Made by a program: the position numbers and the translations under genes. Of a stretch of DNA of 64,000 bases, positions 12,001-24,559 are shown piece by piece. The stretch is from Sclerodactyla briareus (lineage: Eukaryota > Echinodermata > Holothuroidea > Dendrochirotida > Sclerodactylidae): the NCBI GenBank assembly GCA_026419785.1, contig JAODTK010002032.1, forward strand, positions 62,001 to 126,000. Direction: 5' to 3'. The stretch's first letter is position 1. Every line of letters begins with the position of its first letter. Under the pieces are notes generated by a model. The model was given only the letters and a program-made list of their open reading frames with translations. It had not been told where the DNA came from and ran no database searches.

Positions 12001-13430
12001 CGCGGCGCCCGCGAGCCACCGCTGACCGCTGCCTCTTTGCCCCACCTCCTCTATTGTTTTTCCTGACAGTGGCGATAATTCTCCCCGTATGCCTGCTGTG
12101 ATCAGCCATGGTTTGGGAGAAATTGGCTTAGATTTGCTAGGTGCACATCACTGTGAACGACAACGAAGTTGAAACTACTTCAAACTGCCTTGAGTGATTT
12201 AAGTTCTCAGCAAAAATCAATGCAGATACTACAGTTAATAGATTCTAGGCCTCATTTACAGTAAATAGTCCACTTAAAAAATTCCAGTGAGGTAATTTCT
12301 GAAATTGGTACCGTTTCAGGAAAGGAAGACCATTATTTTTACCACTAGTACAGTAATTTTTGGACTACAAAAATTAATTCACATTGAATTACAGACTGGA
12401 AATGGATGCTCAAAATACAGTAGGACTACAACATGGAATCTAGCATAGATTGTACAAACCCCCCCTTAGAACTACTGAGTATACCATACTACCCCACCCG
12501 AAAAACGAATGATCATGAGTAGTGGTTGGGCCGCCAGCAATAGGGGTGTGGGGATTCCAATGTGCAACCCAACTGCAACTCACTGGTAACACTGCGTCGC
12601 TCCGTGAAATAATCTCGGTAATAACGCAAATGAATGCAAGATAACAGAGGTACTAAATATTCTGTGAAATTTCACTTAGAGCCTAAACACTGAGGGGGAC
12701 TTTATAAGAGCAATCAATATCGAGGCCATAACCTCCGCTTCCAAACGAGTTTGGTAGGAATCATTAATTGTCCCTTCTGGTTTCCTGCCCCTGCCATCGG
12801 TAGAAATGAAAAAAAAAAAAATTGTAGCGGGGGCTTTTTTTCTTTTCTCGGTTTTTTTTTCTTTCCCCCAAGTGTCAGCCCACTTTTTTATTTTTTAATA
12901 CAGCTGTTTGGTTTTGGTTTATTTTGTTGTCCTTGTGGACTTATTTTTGATACGACTGTGTATTTCAGTGCTACAGTGCTTTTTATGGCATCCTGCGTTA
13001 TTTGGAAGCATTTTTTCCTTTGGATGGATAGAAATTCCCTTGATATAAACTCTGGACATATGGGGTAAACTTTGTAATCTCCATATGTGGGGTTGTTTTC
13101 GTGTGGTAGGCACTCGCCCAATATGGTATAGGTCATGGGCCCCCTATATCCTGTAGTATTTATAGGATCAGTATATCCTTCTCCAGGTTTCATTACATTT
13201 TATTTACCCCGTACAGTTTATTATGGCTCTAGTACTCACGGAGATACAACATTAGAACATCAACATGGTTCAAAAAATGAGGCTGAGACTGGATGGCTCT
13301 GCTGTGTATGCAAAGCAAACTTCACTAGAAGACTGATAAAGTTATTGAGTGTGATTATTGCTCTAATCATTACTGCATTCCAACTGCTTGACAGCCTTCA
13401 AAAACTTATAATAATTCATTAATATCGCCA
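9035..13430. other. Gene-poor interval, repeats only
   Basis: No exon passes both splice-site and codon checks on either strand. Visible structure: a TGACCT-type repeat piece near 9,380-9,480; a G-run/C-run hairpin at 9,537-9,562; C- and G-rich strings at 10,960-10,980 and 11,490-11,720; pyrimidine tracts at 12,808-12,890. Confidence 0.45.
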
Positions 13431-14125
13431 CAGGCAAGGTGACTGCGTCGCAACGATATCAGATGGTACTCGACTGTCTCCCGCAATGCATGAGAAGGTA
13501 GAGAAAAACTTGAAAGCTGATAGGGAAATAGAATAACGATGCATCTTTCCTGGAATCCTTCGAAATAGGCTGAAGCTCCTTGAGAAATCTAATAGCTACA
13601 TACCAGCAAGAAGTGAAAGTGATTGTAAACAAGGAAGGTGAAAGCTCACAAACCGCTGACATAGGTCTAACAAAGAAGCCGGACCACATAGCGAGACTGA
13701 AATCGTGAAGGAAATGAATGATATGGAAGAAAGAAAATCATGCAGTCCTGTTCAGATACCCGAAGTTTCATCTAATGCTCTACACAAGAAGCGAGTGGCC
13801 GACATGATACGGATCGGTCAACGGTTGTCAGACTTTTGTTTGGAGTGGACAGATTTAAATGATGATGACATTGCATTGGTGACCAACTTGGAAAGAAACC
13901 TTGAGAAAGTGGAACCCGCTACTGATAGACCCATGCTTGTATCCTTCACCAGTGAGCAAACAAGAAGTCCTTTTGCAAGGATCTCTCAAAACTAAGAGAT
14001 GCAACAGGAGAACTTGGCGAGTGTTTTTTGACCATTATATGACCCCAAATGAGAGAGAGGAACTGAAAGCACTAAAGGCCACGCTCAGAAGAAGTAAAGA
14101 GCTCTCACTGGGGAAATATCGTTAA
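13430..14125 (+). pseudogene. LINE ORF1-like region
   Basis: The frames begin with EKNLKADREIE, like the coiled-coil end of LINE ORF1 proteins. They continue through an open frame at 13,705-13,995 (RPMLVSFTSEQ) and, after a shift, 13,960-14,125 (VFFDHYMTPNEREELKALK). The 'RP-LLV-F' then 'D-TP-ERE--K-L' order is the block found before the endonuclease in CR1/L2-type elements. Two frameshifts separate the parts. The stretch 14,126-14,560 is low in motifs but lies where the endonuclease N-terminus would be. Confidence 0.65.
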
Positions 14126-14559
14126 CAGAATGAGGGTCCCCCCGTGAAACAGATATATAAAGAGACTGCCAGAGCTGGAATCGACTCCAACACTGTTTAA
14201 ATCCCTGCAGGAATTGTTAACTGTTTTTTGTATCCAACCGATTGCATTATGATAAACCTGAATGAGTTTAGAGCTTAGGTCAGTAATTCCTGAACCCTCA
14301 TATAAGTTGCAGCCACCGAGTGAAACGAAGAACGCTTTCGCTATCAAATGCTCCTCAGCCACAAATTACATTAGGGAACTACGATAAATTTTGGAGTCAA
14401 TTTATATAATTAACACTGGTAGAGGCATATGTTTGTATGTTGAGGATCACTATACAAAATCCCGTTGATCTGAAAACGAGTCCGAATCCGTTTGGTGGAG
14501 CATCAAGCTATATGGGGATGACCATTTACAAGTCGGTTGCATTTATAGGAGAAGTAGTG

Positions 14560-14990
14560 GCAGTGACATGAAAAATGAGCATATCTGCTGAATTCTTGAC
14601 AGCAGAAGCCGCAAACCTTATAGTCATCTGTTAATTATTTGAGACTTCAACTTTGAGAAGATAAACTGGAATATCTGGTACACTCCTCTCCTGCTGCAAT
14701 ATGATTTTAGATTTATTGTGCATCATAGACAATACCGGATTTCAACCTATTAGGGAGCCAACCAAGCTAGAAATTGGGCCAGGAGCCGCACATATAGACA
14801 TTTGTGGTTCACAAACGAGGAGGGCATGGTTTACTACTGACTTGCACTATCTCCCCACTTGGGCAAAAGCCGACCATTCAGTTATTGTTTGTAAGTTCAA
14901 CTGCCTATATTCAGCATGTAGAACGTTGGGTAGAGCAAAATTTTTTCTACAATAGAGCAAACTTTGACGACAGGAAGAGAAGGATTTGTT
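14560..14990 (+). pseudogene. LINE endonuclease fragment (APE-like)
   Basis: At about 14,636-14,674 the frame reads II*DFNFEKINWN, the DFN block of APE-type LINE endonucleases with the usual Gly codon changed to a stop. The following open frame (14,701-14,955) has DLLCIIDNTGFQPIREPTK and a DHSVI block, the usual final motifs of this domain. The internal stop and later frameshifts make it inactive. Confidence 0.7.
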
Positions 14991-15599
14991 AAGATTAATT
15001 GGCAAGAGAGCTGAGATTTCACCGACATAACATTCAGTGGAATACATTTAAAACCTTAATTATGATGGATGTTCCGAACAGGTATTTCCCACCAAGGAGA
15101 AAGTAGATCTTCAAGCATTAAAACTGAAAGTTAGTCTAATTTTAACACCCAAAGTGGTTATCCTATGAAAGCACAGGGGTTGTCTGGAAGCGGTCTATGG
15201 AAACAAGAAAGCATAAGTACTTGGAATATTGTCCAAGTGAGGAATCAGGTCAAGACGCTCACAAGGAATGCTGTGAAGAGGAAGAGAAAGAAATAGTTGA
15301 TGAAATAAAAACGAATCCTAAGAATTTTTGGCAAGTATCGCGGTCTAAAACAAATACTTGTATTGGTGTCACAGAATCTTGAAATCGATGACAACCTGAG
15401 AATTTTACCCAGACTGATAACTGAGAAAGCTGAAAGTGTTATCATCATTCTTCTCTAGTGTGTTCACCCTGGAGAAATGCGAGGACATACCTATAATGGA
15501 ACACAGACCCCTACTATATACTATGAACAAACTTGTCATCCCGAGAAAAGAGTTACTAACTTCTTTCCAGAACTAGATAGAAGTAACTCTCGCAGCCCC

Positions 15600-17110
15600 A
15601 GATAAGAAGATTACAATCCAAGGATTCTTCATGTACTTACGCAATTAACTTGCCAAGCCTTCAACTATATTTTCGCATCAATCGTTTCGTTCTTCGGAGA
15701 TTCATTCAGAGTGGCAAGATGGATGGATTTCACCTATTTACAAAAATGATCACAGAAATTGCCACATCCTTCGGGCCGGTTGTCTTACTTTGTTCCTAGT
15801 AAAGTCTTAGAAAAATCATCATGATCACCTCGTTCACCATATGAAATTGAATAGCCTTTTTTTTCCCAAAACATTTTGGGCCTTCAATCAGCTCTGGACG
15901 GTCTACTACTTTGCAACTGCTTTCATGTAATGGATAGTGGACTCGTATTTTTGGATACTGTAGGGAGCTTAGATTGTAATTTCTGGCTTCATTAAGGCAA
16001 GCATACGTCCCACACACCATCCGTCTTTTGGTGGCCAAAAACTAGTTTGTTACGGATTATCTGAAGAAGTAGTTGACTGGACTAAATCTTTCTTACTGAA
16101 TAACATCAAAGGTGAAAAGTAGGGCAAAACTTCTCTGAATGCAAGGCCCAGTCCCAGCAGTATTCCTCAAGGCAGCGTCCCTGGGTCCAACCCTTATTGT
16201 AATTTATATAAATGACTTGCCTGACAATATTACTTCAGAGTGCTATATGTTTTGCATATGATACCTAAGCTTTTCAGAAAAACGTCACTACTGTAAATGA
16301 TAGGGAAACTCTGCACCAAGATCTACTGAAGCACAGGACTGGTCAGAGCCAACTGGCTACCTAAATTCCCACCCAGAGAAATGGTAATGTGGTTTTCTTG
16401 CTGTCATAAGTAGGAGATTACCACGCACAGATTTATCATCTTTATACTATGAATCTTAAGTATGGACTCAATGAGAACGACATTGGGTGTGATAATTGAT
16501 CGGGGAACTTGCAACTTTGAAGAACATGTTAAAGTGCGAAGATAAACAAGGCACAAGCATTATGGGATTAATTGGCCGTTCGTTTACCTTCTTGACCAGA
16601 AATCATTTTTTTTCTCATCTTGTTTAAAGCTCTTGTCAGACCCCATCTTGAATATGCCTAACACTATCTGGTACTCGCATATTAAATTGAAAAACTCATA
16701 ACACACCCATAGAAATCGTGCAGAGGAAGAGCACAACAAATTCTGGCATGCAAAGATAGAAGTTATGAAGAACGACTAAGATCTGAAGTTGCCCACTCTA
16801 GCTTATCGGCGTTTAAGGGGTGACATGATCGAGTTCTACAAGCTATTCACTGTAAATTTAGGATACGCATTACCACCGCCTCTTTTACAACACATGGTTT
16901 ATAACTCTAGAAACTAAGGGGCGCATAGCAAGAACTTTGTCGTGGACAGAGTGAATAAGAGTGTTCCGTCCGAATTTCCTTCACAATTGGAGTTAACTCC
17001 CGTGCTTGGAATGCCTACCGGAGATGTAATCTCTTCTAACCAGTCTCTCAATATTCATATTTCGAAAGGAGATTGGACAATTACTGGATGATCGGATATT
17101 TTATATAATT
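15600..17110 (+). pseudogene. LINE reverse transcriptase, broken
   Basis: RT landmarks lie in three shifting frames: a palm entry region near 15,720 ('WISPIYKND'), IPQGSV at about 16,160, and YINDLPDNI at about 16,207. The catalytic block near 16,248 reads FAYD where an active RT has F/Y-A-D-D, so the first catalytic Asp is lost. The thumb/C-terminal blocks follow (PHLEYA, RLDNYW). Confidence 0.75.
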
Positions 17111-17164
17111 TTAAAGCCAACTTGAATCTTACCAACGATTACTACGAAACAACGTGGATCTGGT

Positions 17165-17330
17165 ATAGTGGCTGACACAGGCCTCGACTTAAAAGTTGGA
17201 AGGGCAAGGCATTTTTCTGAGGGCAATGTAAGAATTGCCTTCGTTTACATTCAAATGGCAGGGCACCAAGGCACGTTAGAAGAATTTTTGAGGGCAGCAA
17301 GGAATCTGAGAAAATACAGGTCAGAGGGCA
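17165..17330 (+). repeat. GGGCA-rich repeat
   Basis: This stretch has several 'gagggca' and 'agggcaccaaggca' strings. A similar block lies at about 18,445-18,570 ('gagggcaccgagggcaat', 'gggcaccgaaggc'). They look like pieces of one low-complexity interspersed family. The plus-strand open frame across it (17,168-17,404) is most likely incidental. Confidence 0.4.
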
Positions 17331-17404
17331 CTTATGAAAATTACACAAACTTTCATTGTATACCATGTAACTCTTCTCCTCATACTGGCTATCCGCTTAG
17401 CTAA

Positions 17405-18820
17405 GCGCGCGAGCTCTAGTGGTTATTCTTGTCGGTTCGTCAACCTCGTCGACTTTGACAATGATTTTTCAACTCGTAATTAATTTACTTTAGATACCCA
17501 AATGAGATCGGTTTTTATATTTTCCATGAAAAAACAAATGTAGCTTTCTGGCATTATAATTCATTCACTCGTATCATGGTAGGACTACTGCAACATTGCA
17601 ATTTATCATGGATGTGAAAGTTTTCGTCACGCTGCGAAGGAACTCAGAGCAAGTACAATCATAATAGGATCACCCTCAACCCCCACACCGTACCTACGAC
17701 CGTACAGCGACTTCTCGTAGCGCTAGAGTTTGTACATTACTGCTGATTTTGTGGAACCGGTAGTACGGATGCCTTGGCACCGGTAATCGGTCATTGCTCT
17801 TTTGCACTATTTAAATATTCTGTCTGACCTCCTAAACACTTTGTCAGTGTCAAATTGTCTTTATTCTACCAGTGTTCACAGAGTAGCTGGAATAATCATA
17901 TAACCTCCTGTTTACCTACAAGCCTCCGACCCCCACTCTTATATACGCATGCATTTACCACGGCCTGCAGGTCTGTATTAAAAGCCTTTATTTCGCGACT
18001 AGTATATGGTTGTTGGTCCCACTGTGAGGCTAGAATCTGACCGCAACATTCAGAGCATTGTAATTTTATCCCCTGTTTAAACTACCCATAACAACACCGG
18101 CAATGCCACTGCTGCATGCGATATCGCATTGCTAGTAGCTTGAACTTTGAATGTAACATTTTTGAAGAAAATTCCCATGTGAGTCTGATCAGCAAAATAC
18201 AGTTGAACAGAATATAGTGAATGTACCTTATGTGACTTACTAAGCCTCCGCGGTGCATTCATCTGCCGTTTGATTATTATGTAATGTTTGGGCAGCGGGC
18301 CGGTCCCCCCAGGCCTGGGTTACGTTAATTATGCAGTTTATCTATTGCTTTTCTGACATGGTGTGAGACCATGACCGTTTTCATTACTGGGCTGATGATT
18401 CAACGGAAACTTTCAGAAGTTGCTGAAGGGTACTATCGCTAGTTTGCAGAGGGGGAGGGCGAGGGCACCGAGGGCAATGAGCAATTAGGGGCACGGCAGT
18501 CACTGCCGCCGATGAAGCTTGAAGTACAGGGCACACGCAATTGGCGGGCACCGAAGGCTATGCCGTCGTGGCCGTCAGTTAATTCGCGGCCTGGGCTGAC
18601 AGCCAGCGCTCAGAAGAAACCTGTGAGTACCTGTAAGTAATATGGGACAAACTCCATGAAATCATGCCATTTACAGAAAGACATCCACTATAGGAAAAGA
18701 GGACACGTACTGTGTCCGAACCTCCTTACACGCATTACCATCCAGGTATGCCCCCGAGAAGTTGCCAGAATCCGGCTTGGAGTAACACTGATTGGATTCC
18801 GACCTTCTTTTTTTCTTCAG
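17405..18820. other. Non-coding interval
   Basis: No convincing exon. It includes the second GGGCA-rich block (about 18,445-18,570). A GTGAGT at about 18,623 has no plausible coding exon in front of it. Confidence 0.4.
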
Positions 18821-18911
18821 TTTCTCGATACGGTGACAACTCCGGAGTGTACATTATCTTCACCACTCATGCATCAAACAAAGGGAATCGAGTCCTACAT
18901 TTTTGCTAGAG
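18821..18911 (+). CDS. Candidate coding exon, frame ambiguous
   Basis: A strong polypyrimidine acceptor (ttctttttttcttcag) and a consensus donor (TAGAG|gtgagc) bound 91 nt. In phase 0 it is fully open (TPECTLSSPLMHQTKGIES) and leaves in phase 1. In phase 1 it is also open (RYGDNSGVYIIFTTHASNKG) but reaches TAG just before the donor, which would make it a last coding exon. Codon composition does not decide between them. No family recognised. Confidence 0.45.
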
Positions 18912-19360
18912 GTGAGCAACTGGATCTATTCATCACCAGAATAGATATGAGGAAGCAGATTGATCTTAAAACAATGAGTTTATGACACTTTCGCCCGTTG
19001 CCTATACTTGGTACCCAATGAATACGGACCGAATACGCGAATTCAGGCATCTGTTACAAACTCGACTGAAAATGTGCAGTTTTTTTCACTGGACATTTCC
19101 AACGTAATTATGCGTATTTCACATTCATCATCATTCTTAAAACCAAAATATCCTTTCATATGCGGGGCCATCGGTGTCTCAGACAAGAGGTAGGCTAACA
19201 TTTTCATGCCCTTGTTGTTTGTAGTCCCACTGTCACTATGAGTGTCAGGTGAATGAGTAGCAACAGAGAAAAAATAAACCACCATCGCTTCCCCCACCTA
19301 CGTACTCTCCATGTACGTATGGAGCTGCGCGACACATTATCGGCCGTATGGTAATGGCAA

Positions 19361-19636
19361 GCCGTTTTTTACTTCTTATTGCTATTTGATTATATCACCG
19401 ATTATTTGATGATATCATTAATTGAATCGGTGATATCAACAATATTTGATGAGATCACCAAAATTATCTGTTGATTTTGGTGATATCATCAAATAAGTGA
19501 TGATATGATACCCCATCATTTACTGATACATCAATATTTGTGATATCATCAATATTTGGTGATATCACTTATTCAATATTGATATCATCAAATGATTGGT
19601 GATATCATTAATTAGTGAATAAAAAGTAAAACTGCT
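19361..19636. mobile_element. GATATC-palindrome MITE-like element
   Basis: A 276-bp AT-rich element has diverged terminal inverted repeats: GTTTTTTACTTCTTATT near 19,364 faces the complement of AATAAAAAGTAAAAC near 19,618. The interior is nearly all copies and reverse copies of 'ggtgatatcatcaaat', with many GATATC or GAGATC palindromes, so the whole can fold into nested hairpins. There is no coding capacity. Size and structure fit a non-autonomous DNA element; no target-site duplication was identified. Confidence 0.6.
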
Positions 19637-19639
19637 CAC

Positions 19640-22600
19640 CATCTATCCGCACTCAAATCAAATGCCCAGTGCAAATGGGAAGCTCCCATGCGATGGCATG
19701 CGATGGTCATATTCTTAATAATTTGAATGAACCTTTGAGATGAAAAATGAAGAAATTGAAAGAAAAATTATAATGAATTTCACTTTACCCGACAGTATGG
19801 TGATTCCATTATATTCTATTAAAGCCAGTTAGAGTGGAAGGGGTGGAAGGGGGAAGGGGGGGGACAGCACCACTGGTTGCAGCGAAGCTTAGCGGAACTT
19901 CAATCATGATGGTCCCTCCTCAGCTTCACGTGCACGGTGAGCCCCTGGTGGCCATTTTTCATGAGTAGGTTAAAAAGTACAATGAACTTGCGATTAAATA
20001 TAAAGGTTGGTTTAAGCGGTTTTATACTGATCCAAGCGAACTCGCATCATTATGCTAGTTCCCGCGCAGCGTAACGAGATTTTTTCAATTGGGTCTTCTC
20101 AAATATTAAATGGTGATCTCAAGATGCTATTTTCATGTAATAATTATAAAAAAACTTGAAGCATCAGTATGAATTCCACCTTTTCACTCGATTTTTTTAA
20201 TTAATCATTAATATTTACATGCTAAATGGGATTTCCCGATGGCCATTTTCAATGAATAAATGGAAAGTTAACTTTAAATTAAAATGAACTTTCACCCATA
20301 GCACCCCTATGCTCATGCGATTTTAGGCCCTATAATGCGAAGCGGCATAATTGGGTTCCGCGCCGCGTACAATGTATTAAAGTTGATCTCTTTACAGATG
20401 CCAAATGGTGAGGCCCAGATGGCCCTTTTTTATATTTCTGATTGTAAACAACTTCATACATCAGCCTAAAGATCTTTCGCAGTTCATGCGATTTTAGATT
20501 AAGTGGATGGGAACTTGAAGTGCACGCATGCACCGCGGCAGCGTAGCGCAAAATTTCAAAAAAGGATATTTGTGGGTCGCAAATGTTCTAGTCCAGCTTG
20601 ATGAGCATTAATATCGAACAAAACATATCCCATATCCCGAAAAATGTAGTCTCCACAAATATTATTTGACTAAACCTGATGTAATATTCTATTGAAAGTG
20701 ACATCCTAAACTGCATCGACTTTTTCCGGCTTTTGAACGTTCGTTTATCATTCCTGCCTACCTTGTATGGAGAATCTTATCATATTTTTTCTAACCTGTA
20801 ATTTTATGATATGCCGGATTGCCTCATCTGGCGGGCCAAGTCTCGGCCCGCGGGCCGCCATTTGGGAATCCCCGAGAGTCTATTTGTGTATGTTGGAAAA
20901 TATTTCCATGAATAGAACAAAAACAACTGACGAATTACCAGGGGATCCCGCGTGTAATTTCACAGCAACTTTGCTGCATTAGCTTGTGTTTTCTCGCCGG
21001 TACAATCTGAGCGTAATGGACCTAAAGTTGGTCGGTTTGTGGCGCTATCTATATTTGATATCAAACATCAGCGCGACTAAGGACAACTCTTCGAAGGCAC
21101 GGCAAATTGCTATCTCGATATATGTTCAGTTGAAGTGTGTGTGGAACATGCGCAACAATTATCAAGACAATTGACTATATTGTCCTACATTTTCGATTTC
21201 GAGATACCTTTCCATTTAAATTATACAACATTTTATGACAACCCCGGGCCCCCAATGGGCGCGACGCCACTGCCCCTAAACAGACACATTGATACGATTC
21301 GAGCTAGACGATAGCGCTATCGGTAAGCTTTTACACAACTTGGGAGAACCTATTACGAAAGGGTGAATATTTCATGAGATTGCAATGGGTCGAAGTTCCT
21401 GCCGGATTCTAGTGAGACATACAGTCGGTGGCAATTAAAAACCGATTTAATTAGGCAAACCGTTATCACGGCATCCGAAGCAGTGCATAATCGAGTTGAG
21501 ATCGAGAACTCGAATAGCGCGCAGGTGACCGTACTCCGGGCGGGGAGTGGGATATATACGAGAAGGGTAAAGAAACAGAACAAAAGTGAAGTGTTTACCC
21601 AGAATATTTACTGAGTCCTGCATTGTTTTTATTCAATGCCCCCAAGATGTGGAAAACTGCGGTTTCTCATAGGTATTGTATGAACTTCAATGACGTTTAG
21701 GCAACCAGATGTGGGTAATTTTAATCGATAGTATGACATGCCCACCATTTCAAATTCCCATCGCCACTACGAAAACTTGACTACGCCCTGCTCAGCTCGT
21801 AAAACTAGAGTAGGACAAGACTGGGAAGTGCCATTTTCTGGTATCTAGAGGCCTTAATTGATCCTACGCCCAAACGAATGCTGATTCTCCGCTTCGTAGG
21901 ACTGGACGAAAACAGGACGTTTGGAGCATCGCTTGAATGGCGCGCGCCCGAGACGCGGGTACTAATGATGCTGACACCTCGGCCGAGGCCCACCAATCAT
22001 CTCCCCTGACATTTCCGCCGCCAGATGGCGTCATTCACATATCGTCACTTTGCCGGTCAGATATAGCTTAAATGAGGAGGTTGCCTGGGTTGGGCTCCCC
22101 GCCAGCTCACCTGTTTACGTAAATTGCAAACTTAGGGGGGTGACAGCTGGTTTCTCGTCATTTATTGGTTTGTAATCACATTCTACATTTTTTCCCCCAA
22201 ACAAGCGCAAGTGTAACGTCTTGGTAGCGTGCGGACGGCGAATTCCTTGGAGAACCCACGCGATGGTTCTTCACTATTCCATTTTGTATGTTCACATTTA
22301 ATGACCTTTATAATTACTGACATCTGTCCTACTTTTGAACATGTCTACCACACCTAACCCCGGTGCTACAACAACATTTTGTTCCAATCGGCCCTACGGT
22401 TCGATAGAAATCCTGCCCCCTAACGATAAATGTACAAACTTACACTCACACACACATGACATAGTGATTTCTAGTTTTCTGTTCCTGAACTCATTCAGGC
22501 GAGACAAAATCCAAAAGCTCAGTGCCAATTAACACTGCTTCTCAGTATATACAGTGCATGGATTTAGAATTGTAAGCGTTATTACACAAAAATGTCAAGT

Positions 22601-23440
22601 AATACATACTCCTGGCAACATGTCAGCATATCCACATAAAGCAGAAGCAGTAATGTCCTGCCAAGTTCCATGAGTATGTTGAAATCTCTAATTGATCTCA
22701 GTCTCAAACACAATCATTTATATGGATAAATTCCATATTCAATGGGAAGTATTAATGAGACAAGAGGCTTTAAATGTACCTGACTGATGGTAAAACTGAT
22801 TTAGTCACAGTCCAGCTCCTTTCAGCACAGTGCAGTAAGAAGGACCAGAAACAGACAGTCCTTGAGCCACATTATGTGTAACAATTTCTCATTAATAACA
22901 GACCCGGACTGAAATAATATGAGAGTTGCACGGCTGTAAATTAACCTAATTTCTGAACACCACAATTCCCAAGAATGTTTTCTTATTCAACTGTGTGAGC
23001 TAACATGGACTCTTCAAGAGAAATTGTTGATTTTGCTTGATAGCTGATATCTGTCCGTCAGAAGTATTTGATAGGTCCTGGTAGCCCATGTGCATGGTGT
23101 TATAACAAAGGTTATTGTTGCACGTGTATCCGTAGATACTGATCCTGTGCTCATACACAAGTGGTGGGGAGGCTCATTAGGTGATTGCCAAATCCCAGCA
23201 CTCCACTACCTAGATAAACTGTGACTCCCTGTGTATAGCGTATTGAAGCTTATTGTGCCCCCAGTGCCAATTTCATAGCCACAGAACAATAGCGTGATGT
23301 GTTGACAGACATATCACCTTCATTCTGGAATGAAACCCACCATATAGACACACATTTCAATAGGTCACCAATGGCTTAGAAACTGGGCCGAGATGTGTTG
23401 ACAGATGAAACTACTCCTGCCTGGTCCTGTCCTGTTGTTG
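19640..23440. other. Non-coding interval, weak dispersed repeats
   Basis: Between about 19,900 and 20,560 a loose repeat recurs at irregular spacing: 'gatggccatttt', then 'gcagcgtagcg' or 'gcgaagcggcat', then an AT-rich stretch. GC-richer unique sequence lies at 21.9-22.1 kb. I see no exon with acceptable splice sites and codon bias. Confidence 0.35.
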
Positions 23441-23444
23441 TGCT

Positions 23445-23595
23445 CCCGAGAGATAAGGAGTAATTAAACAAACCCTGCAGAGACCAGGACTAATGTAAAT
23501 AAACCTCTCTCACAAGCTCATTGACTCAAAGGGTTGTGGGTGAAGACCTTATTGGGGTAATTAATTAATTGGATTTAATTAAAATGTAATCACAC
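23445..23595 (+). repeat. Interspersed repeat, copy 1
   Basis: The core AAACCTCTCTCACA-AGCTCA, preceded by 'gataaggagtaa-taa' and followed by 'ggggtaattaattaattgg', is found again in reverse orientation at about 26,728-26,830. The two are diverged members of one interspersed family in opposite orientation. Confidence 0.45.
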
Positions 23596-24141
23596 CATGC
23601 AAACAAAAATCCAATCATCCTAGCCGTGGGATGCTCATCAACCCACCAAGTTTCAACCTGATTGGTATGCTCCCATTTATTTCATTTTTCACACAGTAAT
23701 TTGTTTGGCGGCGAGGTCATCCTCACCCCCCCCCCTCCACCTACTTTGATCATGTCCCCCCACTTCTCAAGATTGATTGGACGACAGTGCCCCTCCTCCG
23801 CCGTACTTTTCACAACGTATCGACGTCCAGATAAGTGGTTACTGGTTGAGACAGTTGCAAGGGAATCACCGGTTCCCGTAAACAGAGTCTATGTCACGCC
23901 CGATCGGCAACTAAACACAAACATGCACGTTTCTAAAAACGTGAGGAAATGCTTCATATCTATAATATTTCCGAATATGTGTAGGGTAATAAATATGTCG
24001 AGAAACATCTTCCAGGCTCCTGTTCAAAACATAATTTAAATAGTGGGAGAAACAAGTTTTATCCCAATAAAAATTTATATTTTGTAAGGGGAGTGGCACT
24101 CAATCAAAGTTAAATGCAGTCTGGTGGAGTCTGGAAGTGAT

Positions 24142-24262
24142 TATTCAATAATTCAATTCATCAATTCCCCGTCCCCCCCCCCCACCCCCCACCAGTGCGG
24201 CGGAAGCCTACAAATTTAGGGGGGCGGGGACGCAGACCAAACTTTTGATGAATTGATGTGTG
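24142..24262. repeat. Hairpin element with C-run and G-run arms
   Basis: Left arm 'aattcatcaattccccgt' plus a C-run faces a G-run plus 'ggggacgc' and 'gatgaattgatg'. The loop holds 'agtgcggcggaagcc'. It resembles the other G/C-run hairpins of the window. No coding capacity. Confidence 0.5.
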
Positions 24263-24559
24263 TTACTATCTGAGCGAAGCGCCACCATTGGTTGGCGCGG
24301 AGCGCAAACGAAAATTTTGAGTTTTACAAATCTCCCAGATGGCCGGAAACGGCAACTCCTGTGCGTTGTGAGGCTAGATGTACCCATTCCTAAACTGGGG
24401 TCATGTCTGCAAAATCGTGGTCTTTCTTGTTAAGATCAAGACATAGCTATTGGACACACTGGTAAAGAAAGACACCTTGGTCGAATATGACTACGACCGA
24501 ATTGTTGAGTAGCCGGTATTGTTTGTCCCGTTTTTGCTCGGTAAAGAGCTAGGTAAGTC

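Larger units (their letters stand above)
13430..17130 (+). mobile_element. Decayed non-LTR retrotransposon, CR1/L2-like
   Basis: Plus-strand remnants of a LINE appear in the expected order: ORF1-like coding (13.4-14.1 kb), endonuclease (14.6-14.9 kb) and reverse transcriptase (15.6-17.1 kb). The 3' part carries the block ALVRPHLEYA near 16.63 kb and the C-terminal RLDNYW block near 17.07 kb, typical of CR1-like elements. Many stops and frameshifts show it is dead. Target-site duplications and exact ends were not found. Confidence 0.8.

Noticed and set aside
12751-13068. Plus-strand ORF rich in Phe
   Set aside because: Produced by poly-T/pyrimidine tracts around 12.83-12.9 kb.
23662-24039. 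125-codon plus-strand ORF
   Set aside because: Runs through a poly-C tract coding for prolines and has no motif or suitable start; probably chance.
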